Shown here: positions 35,429 through 42,996 of the stretch, in pieces
Numbering within the stretch: the first letter of the stretch is position 1
Layout: each line of letters begins with the position of its first letter
Assembly (NCBI GenBank): GCA_015056905.1
Contig: SVFI01000006.1
Span: 1 to 64,000, forward strand
Source: Lachnospiraceae bacterium
Lineage (GTDB): Bacteria; Bacillota; Clostridia; Lachnospirales; Lachnospiraceae
DNA: 64,000 nt
Direction: 5' to 3'
Translations under genes and position numbers: made by a program
Notes under the pieces: model-generated
The model's input: the letters and a program-made list of their open reading frames with translations, nothing else
Databases searched by the model: none
Told to the model about the DNA's origin: nothing

Positions 35429-35504
35429 GGTGGGTATAGCGCAGTTGGTTAGCGCGCCAGATTGTGGCTCTGGAGGCCAAGGGTTCGAATCCCTTTATCC
35501 ACCC
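35429..35504 (+). tRNA. tRNA-His (anticodon GTG)
   Basis: Anticodon stem CCAGA/TCTGG with loop TTGTGGC. G at 35429 is the extra G-1 typical of tRNA-His, facing C73; the exact 3' end may be 35503. Confidence 0.95.
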
Positions 35505-35517
35505 TTTTGTTTAATAA

Positions 35518-35589
35518 TGGGCTATCGCCAAGCGGTAAGGCACAGGACTTTGACTCCTGCATTCGGCAGTTCGAATCTGCCTAGCCCAG
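35518..35589 (+). tRNA. tRNA-Gln (anticodon TTG)
   Basis: Acceptor TGGGCTA pairs with TAGCCCA, discriminator G. Anticodon stem CAGGA/TCCTG with loop CTTTGAC. Confidence 0.96.
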
Positions 35590-35599
35590 TTTCTATTAT

Positions 35600-35672
35600 G
35601 GGCCACTAGCTCAGGTGGTAGAGCACTTGACTTTTAATCAAGTTGTCCGGGGTTCGAGTCCCCGGTGGCTCA
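35600..35672 (+). tRNA. tRNA-Lys (anticodon TTT)
   Basis: Acceptor GGGCCAC pairs with GTGGCTC (one G-T), discriminator A. Anticodon stem CTTGA/TCAAG with loop CTTTTAA. Confidence 0.96.
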
Positions 35673-35677
35673 TGAAG

Positions 35678-35714
35678 TACCATAACAAACATGCTTTGTT
35701 ATGGTATTTTTTTT
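35678..35714 (+). terminator. Terminator inside the tRNA cluster
   Basis: TACCATAACAAA, CATGC, TTTGTTATGGTA followed by eight Ts. It separates tRNA-Lys from tRNA-Leu, so tRNA-Leu may have its own promoter or depend on read-through. Confidence 0.9.
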
Positions 35715-35726
35715 AAAATTGCATAC

Positions 35727-35806
35727 GCGGGTGTGGCGGAATTGGCAGACGCGCCAGATTTAGGTTCTGGTGGGCGACCGTGCAGGTTCAAGTCCTGTCA
35801 CCCGCA
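35727..35806 (+). tRNA. tRNA-Leu (anticodon TAG)
   Basis: Class II tRNA with a short variable arm. Acceptor GCGGGTG pairs with CACCCGC, discriminator A. Anticodon stem CCAGA/TCTGG with loop TTTAGGT. A partial copy of its 3' half lies at 36327-36357. Confidence 0.96.
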
Positions 35807-35835
35807 GGAAAGCCCTTATATGGGCGGTCGAAAAG

Positions 35836-35864
35836 ACTCCTTGGCGAAAGCTGAGGAGTTTTTT
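35836..35864 (+). terminator. Terminator after tRNA-Leu
   Basis: ACTCCTTGGC, GAAA, GCTGAGGAGT followed by TTTTT; the GNRA-type loop makes it a stable hairpin. Confidence 0.85.
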
Positions 35865-35995
35865 GGTGCAGAGGTAGCATTATTATGATTTGTATGTTGG
35901 CTTTGATGATGAAATGGTATATAGTATAGATACGATACCGGTCAATTTTATATAATGTCAATATATTGCCATTGATGTATTAAAGGGGGTTACTA

Positions 35996-36313
35996 ATGAA
36001 AAATAATAAACTGCATAAACTGGATTGGATTCTTCTTGGTGGAATGGGACTTATAGGACTCATAGGTGTATTGCTGGATCTTGTTATTATAAGAAAGATA
36101 AATTTTCCTATCTATTCCATTGAGAGTATATATGCTTCTTATGCTCTGTGGATTATACTGCTGATATATTCTTTCTTTAAAAATAAAGGAAATCAAGATA
36201 AACCAAAACTTGTCAGGTGGTTTGTTGGTTTTGCTTTACCGTATTTTCATTGTGTGTTTATAGTAGCCGGCTTTGCGATTGTTATTTTGTTCATGAAGCT
36301 CTTTAATCTATAA
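35996..36313 (+). CDS. Small hypothetical membrane protein, 105 aa
   Basis: Three predicted membrane helices: LDWILLGGMGLIGLIGVLLDLVI, YALWIILLIYSFF and CVFIVAGFAIVILFMKLF. No family recognised. AAAGGGGG lies 7 bases before the ATG, so it is probably expressed. It is the only gene between the intact tRNA-Leu and the partial tRNA-Leu copy, a position that suggests it is cargo or a leftover of an inserted segment. Confidence 0.6.
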   Translation: MKNNKLHKLDWILLGGMGLIGLIGVLLDLVIIRKINFPIYSIESIYASYALWIILLIYSFFKNKGNQDKPKLVRWFVGFALPYFHCVFIVAGFAIVILFMKLFNL

Positions 36314-36326
36314 TTAGCAAACAAGA

Positions 36327-36357
36327 TAGGTTCTGATGGGCGACTGTGCAGGTTCAA
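36327..36357 (+). repeat. Partial copy of the tRNA-Leu 3' half
   Basis: 31 bases match 35761-35791 of tRNA-Leu(TAG) with two differences, covering part of the anticodon loop, variable arm and T arm. After the T loop the match decays. It lies 566 bp downstream in the same orientation, as expected for the far end of an integration event or a local duplication. Confidence 0.85.
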
Positions 36358-36448
36358 TACCTCCTAATATGCAGTCGGGTTCCCTTTTGCTATTAAAGAT
36401 GAAAAATAGAAGTTTGCGGAGTAACCGGTGCTTGGATTTGTGTGAGTT

Positions 36449-36484
36449 GGGATAAATTTGAGATTTTTTAGATTTTTATCCTAG
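36449..36484. repeat. AGGATAA-type inverted repeat, copy 1
   Basis: GGGATAAA...TTTTATCCTAG, arms of 7 bp (GGATAAA/TTTATCC) around an AT-rich centre of about 20 bases. First of three similar units in a 700-bp stretch (36314-37007) with little coding sequence. Confidence 0.7.
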
Positions 36485-36531
36485 AAAAACGGCGTTTTTT
36501 TGACAAGATTATTTGAGACGTAAGCGCGAAG

Positions 36532-36568
36532 TAGGATAAGATTTAGAATTTTAAGAGATTTATCCTAT
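36532..36568. repeat. AGGATAA-type inverted repeat, copy 2
   Basis: TAGGATAAGATTTAG...GATTTATCCTAT: arms TAGGATAA and TTATCCTA, 83 bp after copy 1. Confidence 0.7.
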
Positions 36569-36624
36569 ATTTTAACTGAAAAATTAATTTTATGAGATAT
36601 ATTCTTTTTGTTACATAGAGAAAT

Positions 36625-36663
36625 CTAGGATAAATTGTCGTGATTTCATGTTTTTATCTTATG
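36625..36663. repeat. AGGATAA-type inverted repeat, copy 3
   Basis: CTAGGATAAATTG...GTTTTTATCTTATG: the same arms with one change, about 93 bp after copy 2, ending just before the frameshifted small gene. Confidence 0.65.
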
Positions 36664-36710
36664 GGCGGTTTGCATAAAGTTTCTGCGACGCATTTTTTGG
36701 GGGGATAGTA

Positions 36711-36916
36711 TTGAAAAAATTTGTATAGCCGTTTTGATCGGCTTAATTGCTTTTGGTTTATACGCTTGTTCGTTCGCTTCCAAACTGGAAGCGTTATACT
36801 ATGCAAAAAACGAATTTGGTAAGGTAAAGTATGTTCGGACAGAAGAGATAGACGATAAGAAAGTTATATATTATTTTACTGTGGATGGCAGATGTTTTGG
36901 TGTATGTAGAAGGTAG
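36711..36916 (+). pseudogene. Frameshifted small secreted or membrane protein gene
   Basis: GGGGGG followed by TTG (36711) makes a good start, but TTG AAA AAA TTT GTA TAG stops after five codons. One extra A in the A6 tract would give MKKICIAVLIGLIAFGLYAC, a convincing signal peptide, and run on through residues visible from 36734 (LEALYYAKNEFGKVKYVRTEE) to a stop at 36916. The parts therefore look like one 68-residue gene broken by a single-base loss in a poly-A tract. Transcriptional slippage or a sequence error could restore it. The C-terminus also looks short. Confidence 0.5.
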
Positions 36917-37007
36917 ATTGGTGTGGTATAATAACTACGAAAGTTTTGAGGGAAATGATTAGGATACAAATTTATAAGTATATCTAAAATGAAAAGGAGA
37001 AATTTTT

Positions 37008-37670
37008 GTGGAACAGGAAAAAGAAGTGAAACAGGAACAGAGGCAGAAGAAATCAAACAAGTTGTTTGAAGTGTTGATGTTGATACTTTTTATCGGATTA
37101 GGTGTGGGATATTTCTTCTATATGAAAGGAATGGTTAAGCCGGTAGTCAGCATCAACGGAACAGAACTTACGGTCAATATGACGGTGCAGGAATTAGTGG
37201 ATGCAGGTTTTACCGTGGATGATTCGATGAGCGGAAGAGGCGATATGGATTTAGATGCGCAACCGCAGATTCCGGGGGAAAGTTATACCTCGACGTTTTA
37301 TTATGTCTATGCAAAGGATCAGAATGGATACAATGAATATGCAAATGTTGTATTCCACGTGTTTAATAAGGGCGTTAACTCCGTAGATTTTAAAGACAGT
37401 CAGATTTATGCATATCGCTATGATCCGAGTTTTGAATTCAGTAAAGCTTCGGTATTGGTGAATGGTATTGATTTTGTCGGTCTCAGTAAAGAGGAAACCG
37501 TTGCTGCGTTGGAAGAACTGGGGGTTAAATTTAAGGCGGAAGACAAAGAAGAATTTATGAATGGCGAAAGTCATATTATTTTCGGTAAGTCCGGAGATTA
37601 TTCTTATATGATTGAAACGGATATTCATGAAGATGTCGTAACAAATATTGAATCAAAACGAAACGTATAA
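37008..37670 (+). CDS. Hypothetical membrane-anchored extracellular protein
   Basis: A 220-residue protein with a Lys/Gln/Glu-rich N-terminal tail of about 22 residues, one membrane helix (LFEVLMLILFIGLGVGYFFY) and an extracellular domain. The outer part has two similar halves with INGTELTVNMTVQELVDAGF near residue 50 and VNGIDFVGLSKEETVAALEELG near residue 148, suggesting an internal duplication. GTG is the start, with AGGAGAAA 8 bases upstream. No known domain was recognised. A terminator follows, so it is a single-gene unit. Confidence 0.7.
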   Translation: MEQEKEVKQEQRQKKSNKLFEVLMLILFIGLGVGYFFYMKGMVKPVVSINGTELTVNMTVQELVDAGFTVDDSMSGRGDMDLDAQPQIPGESYTSTFYYVYAKDQNGYNEYANVVFHVFNKGVNSVDFKDSQIYAYRYDPSFEFSKASVLVNGIDFVGLSKEETVAALEELGVKFKAEDKEEFMNGESHIIFGKSGDYSYMIETDIHEDVVTNIESKRNV

Positions 37671-37705
37671 TGCAACCGCCCAAAACGGTTAGCTTTTTAG
37701 TGAGT

Positions 37706-37738
37706 AAAAAAGTCACAATGAGTGGCTTTTTTATTTTT
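37706..37738 (+). terminator. Terminator after the membrane-anchored protein gene
   Basis: AAAAAAGTCAC, AATGA, GTGGCTTTTTT and more Ts. Confidence 0.8.
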
Positions 37739-37899
37739 TGTTATTTATCCTATTTAAGTAGGCAAGCTTATGCTATGATTAAAAAAGAAAATGGAAATCC
37801 GGCCGCTATATGAGTAGTGAGATTTAAAAAATGTGTTAGACTTTGTTTTTTTATGCGTCTATTAATTTGAAGGCCTTGAAAAAACAAAGGAGGGAAAAC

Positions 37900-38457
37900 G
37901 TGGAAGATAAGCAGATTATTGAGTTGTACAATAAAAGAGAGGAGACGGCTATAGAGAAAACTGCGGAAAAATATGGGAAGTATTGTTTCGGTATTGCAAG
38001 CAATATTCTGCACAGTTATGAGGACTCGGAAGAATGTGTCAGTGATACGTGGCTGAGAGCGTGGAATGCAATTCCGCCGACTGTGCCGAAGTATTTGAAG
38101 GTGTTTCTCGGAAAGATCACGAGAAATCTTTCGTTTGACAAGTATCGTGCGAAAACAACTTTGAGTCGCGGTGGGGGTCAATTTGCAGTTGTTCTCGATG
38201 AACTTGCTGAGGTTGTTGCCGATTCGTGCGATGTGGAAAAGCAGTTTGAACAAAAGGAGTTAATGGGAGCTATCAATACATATTTAAAAAGGCTTCCTGA
38301 GCGTGAATGTAATATTTTTGTCCGTCGATATTTTTATGCGGATGACACAAGCAAAATCGCAAAACTATATGAAATTAAAGAGAGCAATGTGCTCATGATT
38401 TTATCCCGTACACGTAAAAAACTACACACATTTTTGAAAGAAGAGGATTTTATATAA
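37900..38457 (+). CDS. RNA polymerase sigma factor, ECF type
   Basis: Sigma-70 family group IV factor (185 residues). Region 2 is at residues 5-80 (ENILHSY-like SNILHSYEDSEECVSDTWLRAWNAIPP near residue 29), and region 4 is a helix-turn-helix near residues 125-175 (LPERECNIFVRRYFYADDTSKIAKLYEIKESNV). GTG 37900 is chosen because AAAGGAGGG lies 8 bases upstream; longer in-frame starts lack a site. The following gene overlaps the stop (TAATGA) and encodes a membrane protein that fits the anti-sigma partner. Confidence 0.9.
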   Translation: MEDKQIIELYNKREETAIEKTAEKYGKYCFGIASNILHSYEDSEECVSDTWLRAWNAIPPTVPKYLKVFLGKITRNLSFDKYRAKTTLSRGGGQFAVVLDELAEVVADSCDVEKQFEQKELMGAINTYLKRLPERECNIFVRRYFYADDTSKIAKLYEIKESNVLMILSRTRKKLHTFLKEEDFI

Positions 38458-40109
38458 TGAGAAAAGAGGAGCTGTTTGAAGCGATCGGTGGCATAGATGA
38501 TATACTGGTTGCAAAAAGTGATAAGAAAATAAAAAGAAAGAAGAACGTAATGTTCCGCTCTGTGTTAGCTGCGGCGGCCTGCTTTGCGCTGTTGCTTGGC
38601 GCAACCATTGCAATGAATCAGGCGGGAATCTTAAAACCACTTAAGCCGGGAACGGAGCAGGACAGTTCTGATAGTCATGGGATTCCGGGGGCGCCGGGGG
38701 AGGAAGTCGGCATCGGTGCGGATGAGCCGGATATTCCGTATGACGGACCTTCTATTATAAATGGAGGAGAAGGAGAAGGTGAAGAGACAGAGATTGAGTA
38801 TACACGCGGGATGATTCCGGGGGATGAATTTGTGGAATTTAATCCCGGACCGCTTATGCCTGTGACGTTAGCTCAGGCGAACAGCGCTGTTACCGCACAG
38901 CGTGATATGACATATGATTTTTCGGCAGTAACGAAAGAAGCGAATGGTTTTGTGGCAATCAAAGATAGCTATGAACTTACAAACACATCTGATACAGACC
39001 AGAACATAACGGTGTTATATCCGTATCTGGGTACTATTTTCGATATGAATAACGGTTCTAAGCCGGAAGTAACTGTGGATGGTGAGAAAGTCGATGCAGA
39101 TATGCTGACGGGAAGCTATTACGGAAATGATGGTTTCGGATATGAACAGCTTTTGTCCTTTGCACATACAACGGAGGATATGGACTGCATTATCGGTGAT
39201 GTGGCATCTCATGTGGGTGCGGGCACAATTGACGAGGATTTATGGAACAAGAATGTACTTGTCTATGAATTTTCCGATGTAAAATGCGAAGGTGACCCTA
39301 CAGAGTACGGTGCTTATGCGGTGAAGTTTAAGGCTGATGATTATAAGAACATTTATTTCCAGGATATTGGCGGCGTAACTTATTATGAAGGTTATCTGTA
39401 TGTCGGATTTTATGTGGAGGATGTGCTGGGCGGCGATACGCCGAGAATTATTTTCATGGATGGCAAAGAACCGACGGAATACTCGGAACAGGGATATTCA
39501 TGCATGGAATTCTTTGCGGAATATGAAGTGGATGATATCTCCGCAAGTATGAAAAAGAAGAAAGTTTCTTTCGGCAAAGTGTTTGATGAGGTTATGGAGA
39601 GTAACCGCGTAGCAGAGTATTGGGGCAAAGACAGAATACTTAATGATCGGGAGCAGAATCTTTTTAAGGGATTTGTTGCGCAGATTGTAAGCGATGTGGT
39701 ACGTAGAAATGCGCAGGGCGGCGAGATGAGTGATATGTCGGCGTATTTCTCAAATTCGATTTCTGACATGGCATATTATGCATATACCGGAACTGCGCTT
39801 TTTCTTGTGAAAAATGAGGTATCCATTCCGGCGGGAGGAAGTGTAAATCTGGTATATACGTACAACAAACAGGGACAGCATGATGAGACTTGTCCGGAAC
39901 CTGACTTCCTTGATTGCTACGGATATGACAATGCCATCAACATGGGAACCAATGTGACATTTACAGAGCAGATTGCAAATATCGTGCAGCAGGATAACAT
40001 TGAGATAATCGAGCAGAATTACGGATTTGATTTTGAAACCGGTGTGACGAGCGTGGAACTTGCGCCGGATGAAGAAAAATATTATATGATAGTCCACATA
40101 TTAAAGTAA
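38457..40109 (+). CDS. Putative membrane-bound anti-sigma/sensor protein
   Basis: Its ATG overlaps the sigma-factor stop, the usual sigma/anti-sigma arrangement. A basic cytosolic N-terminus of about 30 residues (MRKEELFEAIGGIDDILVA, then KIKRKKNVM) precedes one membrane helix (SVLAAAACFALLLGATIAM). The remaining 490 residues lie outside the cell: an acidic Gly/Glu/Pro linker, then a large beta-rich region with a DSYELTNTSDTDQNITVLYPY-like segment near residue 170. The outside part is much larger than in common ECF anti-sigmas and no domain was recognised. It probably senses an envelope signal and holds the sigma factor, by context. Confidence 0.65.
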   Translation: MRKEELFEAIGGIDDILVAKSDKKIKRKKNVMFRSVLAAAACFALLLGATIAMNQAGILKPLKPGTEQDSSDSHGIPGAPGEEVGIGADEPDIPYDGPSIINGGEGEGEETEIEYTRGMIPGDEFVEFNPGPLMPVTLAQANSAVTAQRDMTYDFSAVTKEANGFVAIKDSYELTNTSDTDQNITVLYPYLGTIFDMNNGSKPEVTVDGEKVDADMLTGSYYGNDGFGYEQLLSFAHTTEDMDCIIGDVASHVGAGTIDEDLWNKNVLVYEFSDVKCEGDPTEYGAYAVKFKADDYKNIYFQDIGGVTYYEGYLYVGFYVEDVLGGDTPRIIFMDGKEPTEYSEQGYSCMEFFAEYEVDDISASMKKKKVSFGKVFDEVMESNRVAEYWGKDRILNDREQNLFKGFVAQIVSDVVRRNAQGGEMSDMSAYFSNSISDMAYYAYTGTALFLVKNEVSIPAGGSVNLVYTYNKQGQHDETCPEPDFLDCYGYDNAINMGTNVTFTEQIANIVQQDNIEIIEQNYGFDFETGVTSVELAPDEEKYYMIVHILK

Positions 40110-40134
40110 GGATTTTGAAGTGATGGATTCTAAG

Positions 40135-40178
40135 AAAAGAACGGTCATTGGAAATTACAATTCCAAGACCGTTCTTTT
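40135..40178. terminator. Bidirectional terminator between anti-sigma and DUF5722 genes
   Basis: AAAAGAACGGTC with GACCGTTCTTTT, enclosing a second TTGGAA/TTCCAA stem; U runs on both sides. Confidence 0.9.
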
Positions 40179-40193
40179 CATGCTGTACAATTT

Positions 40194-42812
40194 TTATCTG
40201 GATGGCATTGCTTTCAGCTTTTTGTCACTGAATCCTTTGACGATGCTCTTCCATGAAGATGCACCGATGGTTTTCAGGTATGCCTTTGTGTATGTATTAT
40301 ACTTTGGTGTGTCCATGTATTTGTATACAGCCTCTGCCTTGCGTCCGTGGAAATCGAACTGATAACCGGCACCGCCGTGGTCGCCGCTTGAGAAGATGAC
40401 GGCGTCAATCATGTCATTAAACTGAGCCTTGTAATAGAGGTAGGCAACAGCAGCAGCCTGTACGCTTTCGCCGCTCTGACGTCCTCTGTTATATGGGGAA
40501 CCGACACCGCCGGAGCAGGAGAATCCCTGTTCGGAGAGTATGATGCGAACATCTTCTCCAAAGTTTTCTTTAACATAAGTAGTCAGGATTTCAAGGTTTT
40601 TTGGAGAGACGAAATCGGCTCCGTTATTGTTTGGCGCAAGGCTTCCGTCGTTCCAGAAATCGGCATTGGTCAGTACGGCAGAATATGCATGGTAGGCAAG
40701 ATTCCAGTCAATATTCTTGTTCTGGCTCTTGATTTCTTTGTTAAATGCTTCCATAAAGTGCTTGGTACCCCAGTCGTTTTCGCGGTTAATCCATGTGTGA
40801 TCACAGCAAATGTAAACACGGCTGTTTTTGCTGTTGGATTTAACTGCGTAGTAAAGCATACGATAAGTGGAAGCGTAGTTTTTCATAAATTTATCTTTGG
40901 AAATGTTGCCGGCATAATACCATTTCGCATTCATGTTCGCATAAGTATTTACCTCATTTCCGAGAATCCAGTTGTCGATGTGAAGTTCTTCACGGCTTGC
41001 CTGCTCAGCAAGGAAGTGGAAGGCTGCTTCAAGTTTTTCACGAGATGCTTTCTCGTCTGTGTTAAAAGCATAATAATGTGCACCCGGCGTGCGTCCGCTC
41101 TTTAAAATCAAATCTTTACAGTTGTCATCATACTGGAGCATAAGCTGCACGGTTACGGTTCCGCCGTCATCGTTGACTGCAGGAATATTACCGAAATTCG
41201 GGAAGTTGAAGTAGTAGGTTTTTCCGTTGTATTTGTATTTGATGCCGTGGTTATTCTTTGTTCCGATAATGGAATTTAAGTTAAAGTTAAAGAAATAATT
41301 TTTATCTCCCATATCGGAGTCATAAAGTCCCTGGCGTCCTTTTTTTGAAACCGGTTTAGGGAATGCACCTGTATATTTGGCAGCTGCTTCCGGATTGCTG
41401 ATAAAAGATGTCCCGGTAATCAGCATGTATTTTTTGCCTTTTTTAACGGCAACGCCGTATTTGCCCTGGACGTGGTTGTTTCCCTTTTCGTCCTTTAGAG
41501 GAATTTGGAATACGGCTTTTACGGTTTTATCGGTCTTGGCGATCTGCTTTAAGACCTTTCCGGTGTTTGGATCGACTTTCACAAGATAATAATAGTCGTC
41601 GGAACTCTTTAAACGTTTGGAAACTTTTGCATAGACATAAAGATCAGTCTTGCTTTTTACGCATACTTTTTTGAGCTTCCCTGAATTGCTTTTGGCGGTA
41701 TACTCCTTTACACCCTTCTTGATTTTGCAGGATTTTACGGAAGAATACTTGCCATAGATCTTGGCACCGGTAGAATCAAGTTTGTAACCTCTTACTTTGA
41801 TATAATATGTTTTTCCTTTTGGTAGATTCGTCAGGGTAACAGAGGTTTTGCCTTCTAAATACTGGGTTAATTTATTTTTCTTAAAATTTTTTGCGGTAGA
41901 ATAAGCAACTTCGTATCCGTCAACTCCGTCCATGGCTTTGAAACTGATTTTCATTTTTCCTGTGCCGGAATTTTTTGCGGATGGTTTGGATGCTTTTCCT
42001 ATTTTGATAGGTGCCCATTTGGCATATAGCATGAGTCTTTCTACATCACCGCATTTGTCGGAGTTGATAAAAGAGCCTTTTGGAATGTTTGGTACAGCTT
42101 CTGTCAGCGCGGCGTCTTTGTACCATCCTTCAAAGGTGTATTTGGAACGTTCCGGAAGCGGGAGAGTAATTGTGTCACTCTCGACATTGAAAGAAGTAGG
42201 TTTGTCTTCAATGTCCTCAGGGAAAGAACCGCCATTTAATGTATAGCGGATGTCGAAGTCGTAAGGCTCTGTGCGCCAAATGGCCTTGAAATCAAGATTT
42301 CGTTTGATTTTTAAAGTATTGTATATATAGTAAGAGTCATAGGTTTTTCCGTTGGTCATACAATACCATTCGTCGAGTGCATAGCCGTTGTGTATCATAG
42401 AAATCATTCCGATATGCTCAAGATGCGAACTGAGCCAGGTGTATGTATTCGGATAACTAAACTGCATTGGTACTGAGAGAAGTAAAGTGGTGCCGTCGTC
42501 ATCGTAGAAATTTACGGTAATGTTTGTCGGCTCTTCTGTACTTTCTGTTTCGCTTTCCGGGATGACAATTTCTTCCTCCGGGGCGCTCTCTTTTTCCGGT
42601 TCTGATTCTTCTATGATCGGAATATCGATGCTTTCCTCCGTGATGTCGTTTTCGGAAACTGTACTTGTAAATTCTGTGGCCTCTTCATAAACATTTTCTG
42701 TTGTCGGAACAACTTCCGTTGCGTAAGCGGCAATGGGAGCCTCGGCGATGGTGCCAAAAAGCATCATCAGACAGAGAAATGAGGAAAGAAGACGCATGCT
42801 TAATTTTTTCAT
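40194..42812 (-). CDS. Large secreted protein with FN3-like and DUF5722 (putative GH clan A-like) domains
   Basis: An 872-residue exported protein. It has a signal peptide (MKKLSMRLLSSFLCLMMLFG...AYA), then a Glu/Ser/Thr linker, two Listeria-repeat-like modules (residues 93-270, with FEGWYKDAALTEAV) and an FN3-like module (residues 270-370, MDGVDGYEVAYSTAKNF). The C-terminal 350 residues fit DUF5722. ILGNEVNTY (Glu620) and ILSEQGFS (Glu761), 141 residues apart, have the form of clan GH-A acid/base and nucleophile motifs. ATG 42812 follows GCGAGGAA with good spacing. No LPXTG or membrane tail was seen. It may be an extracellular glycan hydrolase; substrate unknown. Confidence 0.75.
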   Translation of the reverse strand: MKKLSMRLLSSFLCLMMLFGTIAEAPIAAYATEVVPTTENVYEEATEFTSTVSENDITEESIDIPIIEESEPEKESAPEEEIVIPESETESTEEPTNITVNFYDDDGTTLLLSVPMQFSYPNTYTWLSSHLEHIGMISMIHNGYALDEWYCMTNGKTYDSYYIYNTLKIKRNLDFKAIWRTEPYDFDIRYTLNGGSFPEDIEDKPTSFNVESDTITLPLPERSKYTFEGWYKDAALTEAVPNIPKGSFINSDKCGDVERLMLYAKWAPIKIGKASKPSAKNSGTGKMKISFKAMDGVDGYEVAYSTAKNFKKNKLTQYLEGKTSVTLTNLPKGKTYYIKVRGYKLDSTGAKIYGKYSSVKSCKIKKGVKEYTAKSNSGKLKKVCVKSKTDLYVYAKVSKRLKSSDDYYYLVKVDPNTGKVLKQIAKTDKTVKAVFQIPLKDEKGNNHVQGKYGVAVKKGKKYMLITGTSFISNPEAAAKYTGAFPKPVSKKGRQGLYDSDMGDKNYFFNFNLNSIIGTKNNHGIKYKYNGKTYYFNFPNFGNIPAVNDDGGTVTVQLMLQYDDNCKDLILKSGRTPGAHYYAFNTDEKASREKLEAAFHFLAEQASREELHIDNWILGNEVNTYANMNAKWYYAGNISKDKFMKNYASTYRMLYYAVKSNSKNSRVYICCDHTWINRENDWGTKHFMEAFNKEIKSQNKNIDWNLAYHAYSAVLTNADFWNDGSLAPNNNGADFVSPKNLEILTTYVKENFGEDVRIILSEQGFSCSGGVGSPYNRGRQSGESVQAAAVAYLYYKAQFNDMIDAVIFSSGDHGGAGYQFDFHGRKAEAVYKYMDTPKYNTYTKAYLKTIGASSWKSIVKGFSDKKLKAMPSR

Positions 42813-42865
42813 GTATAAATTCCTCGCTTTCATATAGTATGTAAAAATGTTTTGTGCTAATTGAA

Positions 42866-42894
42866 ATTATATCGCAAAAAGGTCCTGTCTACAA
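42866..42894 (-). promoter_or_regulatory. Likely promoter of the DUF5722 gene
   Basis: Reverse strand: TTGTAG, 17 bp, TATAAT, about 55 bp before the start codon. Confidence 0.6.
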
Positions 42895-42920
42895 CCGACA
42901 AAACATGATTTATTCAAGGA

Positions 42921-42947
42921 AAAGGGACTTTACAAAGTCCTTTTTTT
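42921..42947 (+). terminator. Terminator-like hairpin in the leader of glgP
   Basis: AAAGGGACTTT and AAAGTCCTTT (one bulged G) followed by a run of seven Ts, about 50 bp before the glgP start codon. It could attenuate glgP or end an unseen short transcript. Confidence 0.6.
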
Positions 42948-42996
42948 GTTGTAGATTTTTAAGGAACGATGTAAGTGGTAATATAGGAGGAATGAA

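Noticed and set aside
35427-35888. Open frames across the tRNA-His to tRNA-Leu region
   Set aside because: They overlap intact tRNA genes and terminators; translation is not credible.
35807-36326. A complete integrative element between the two tRNA-Leu copies
   Set aside because: Only 0.5 kb with one small membrane protein and no integrase or excision gene, so at most a remnant is claimed.
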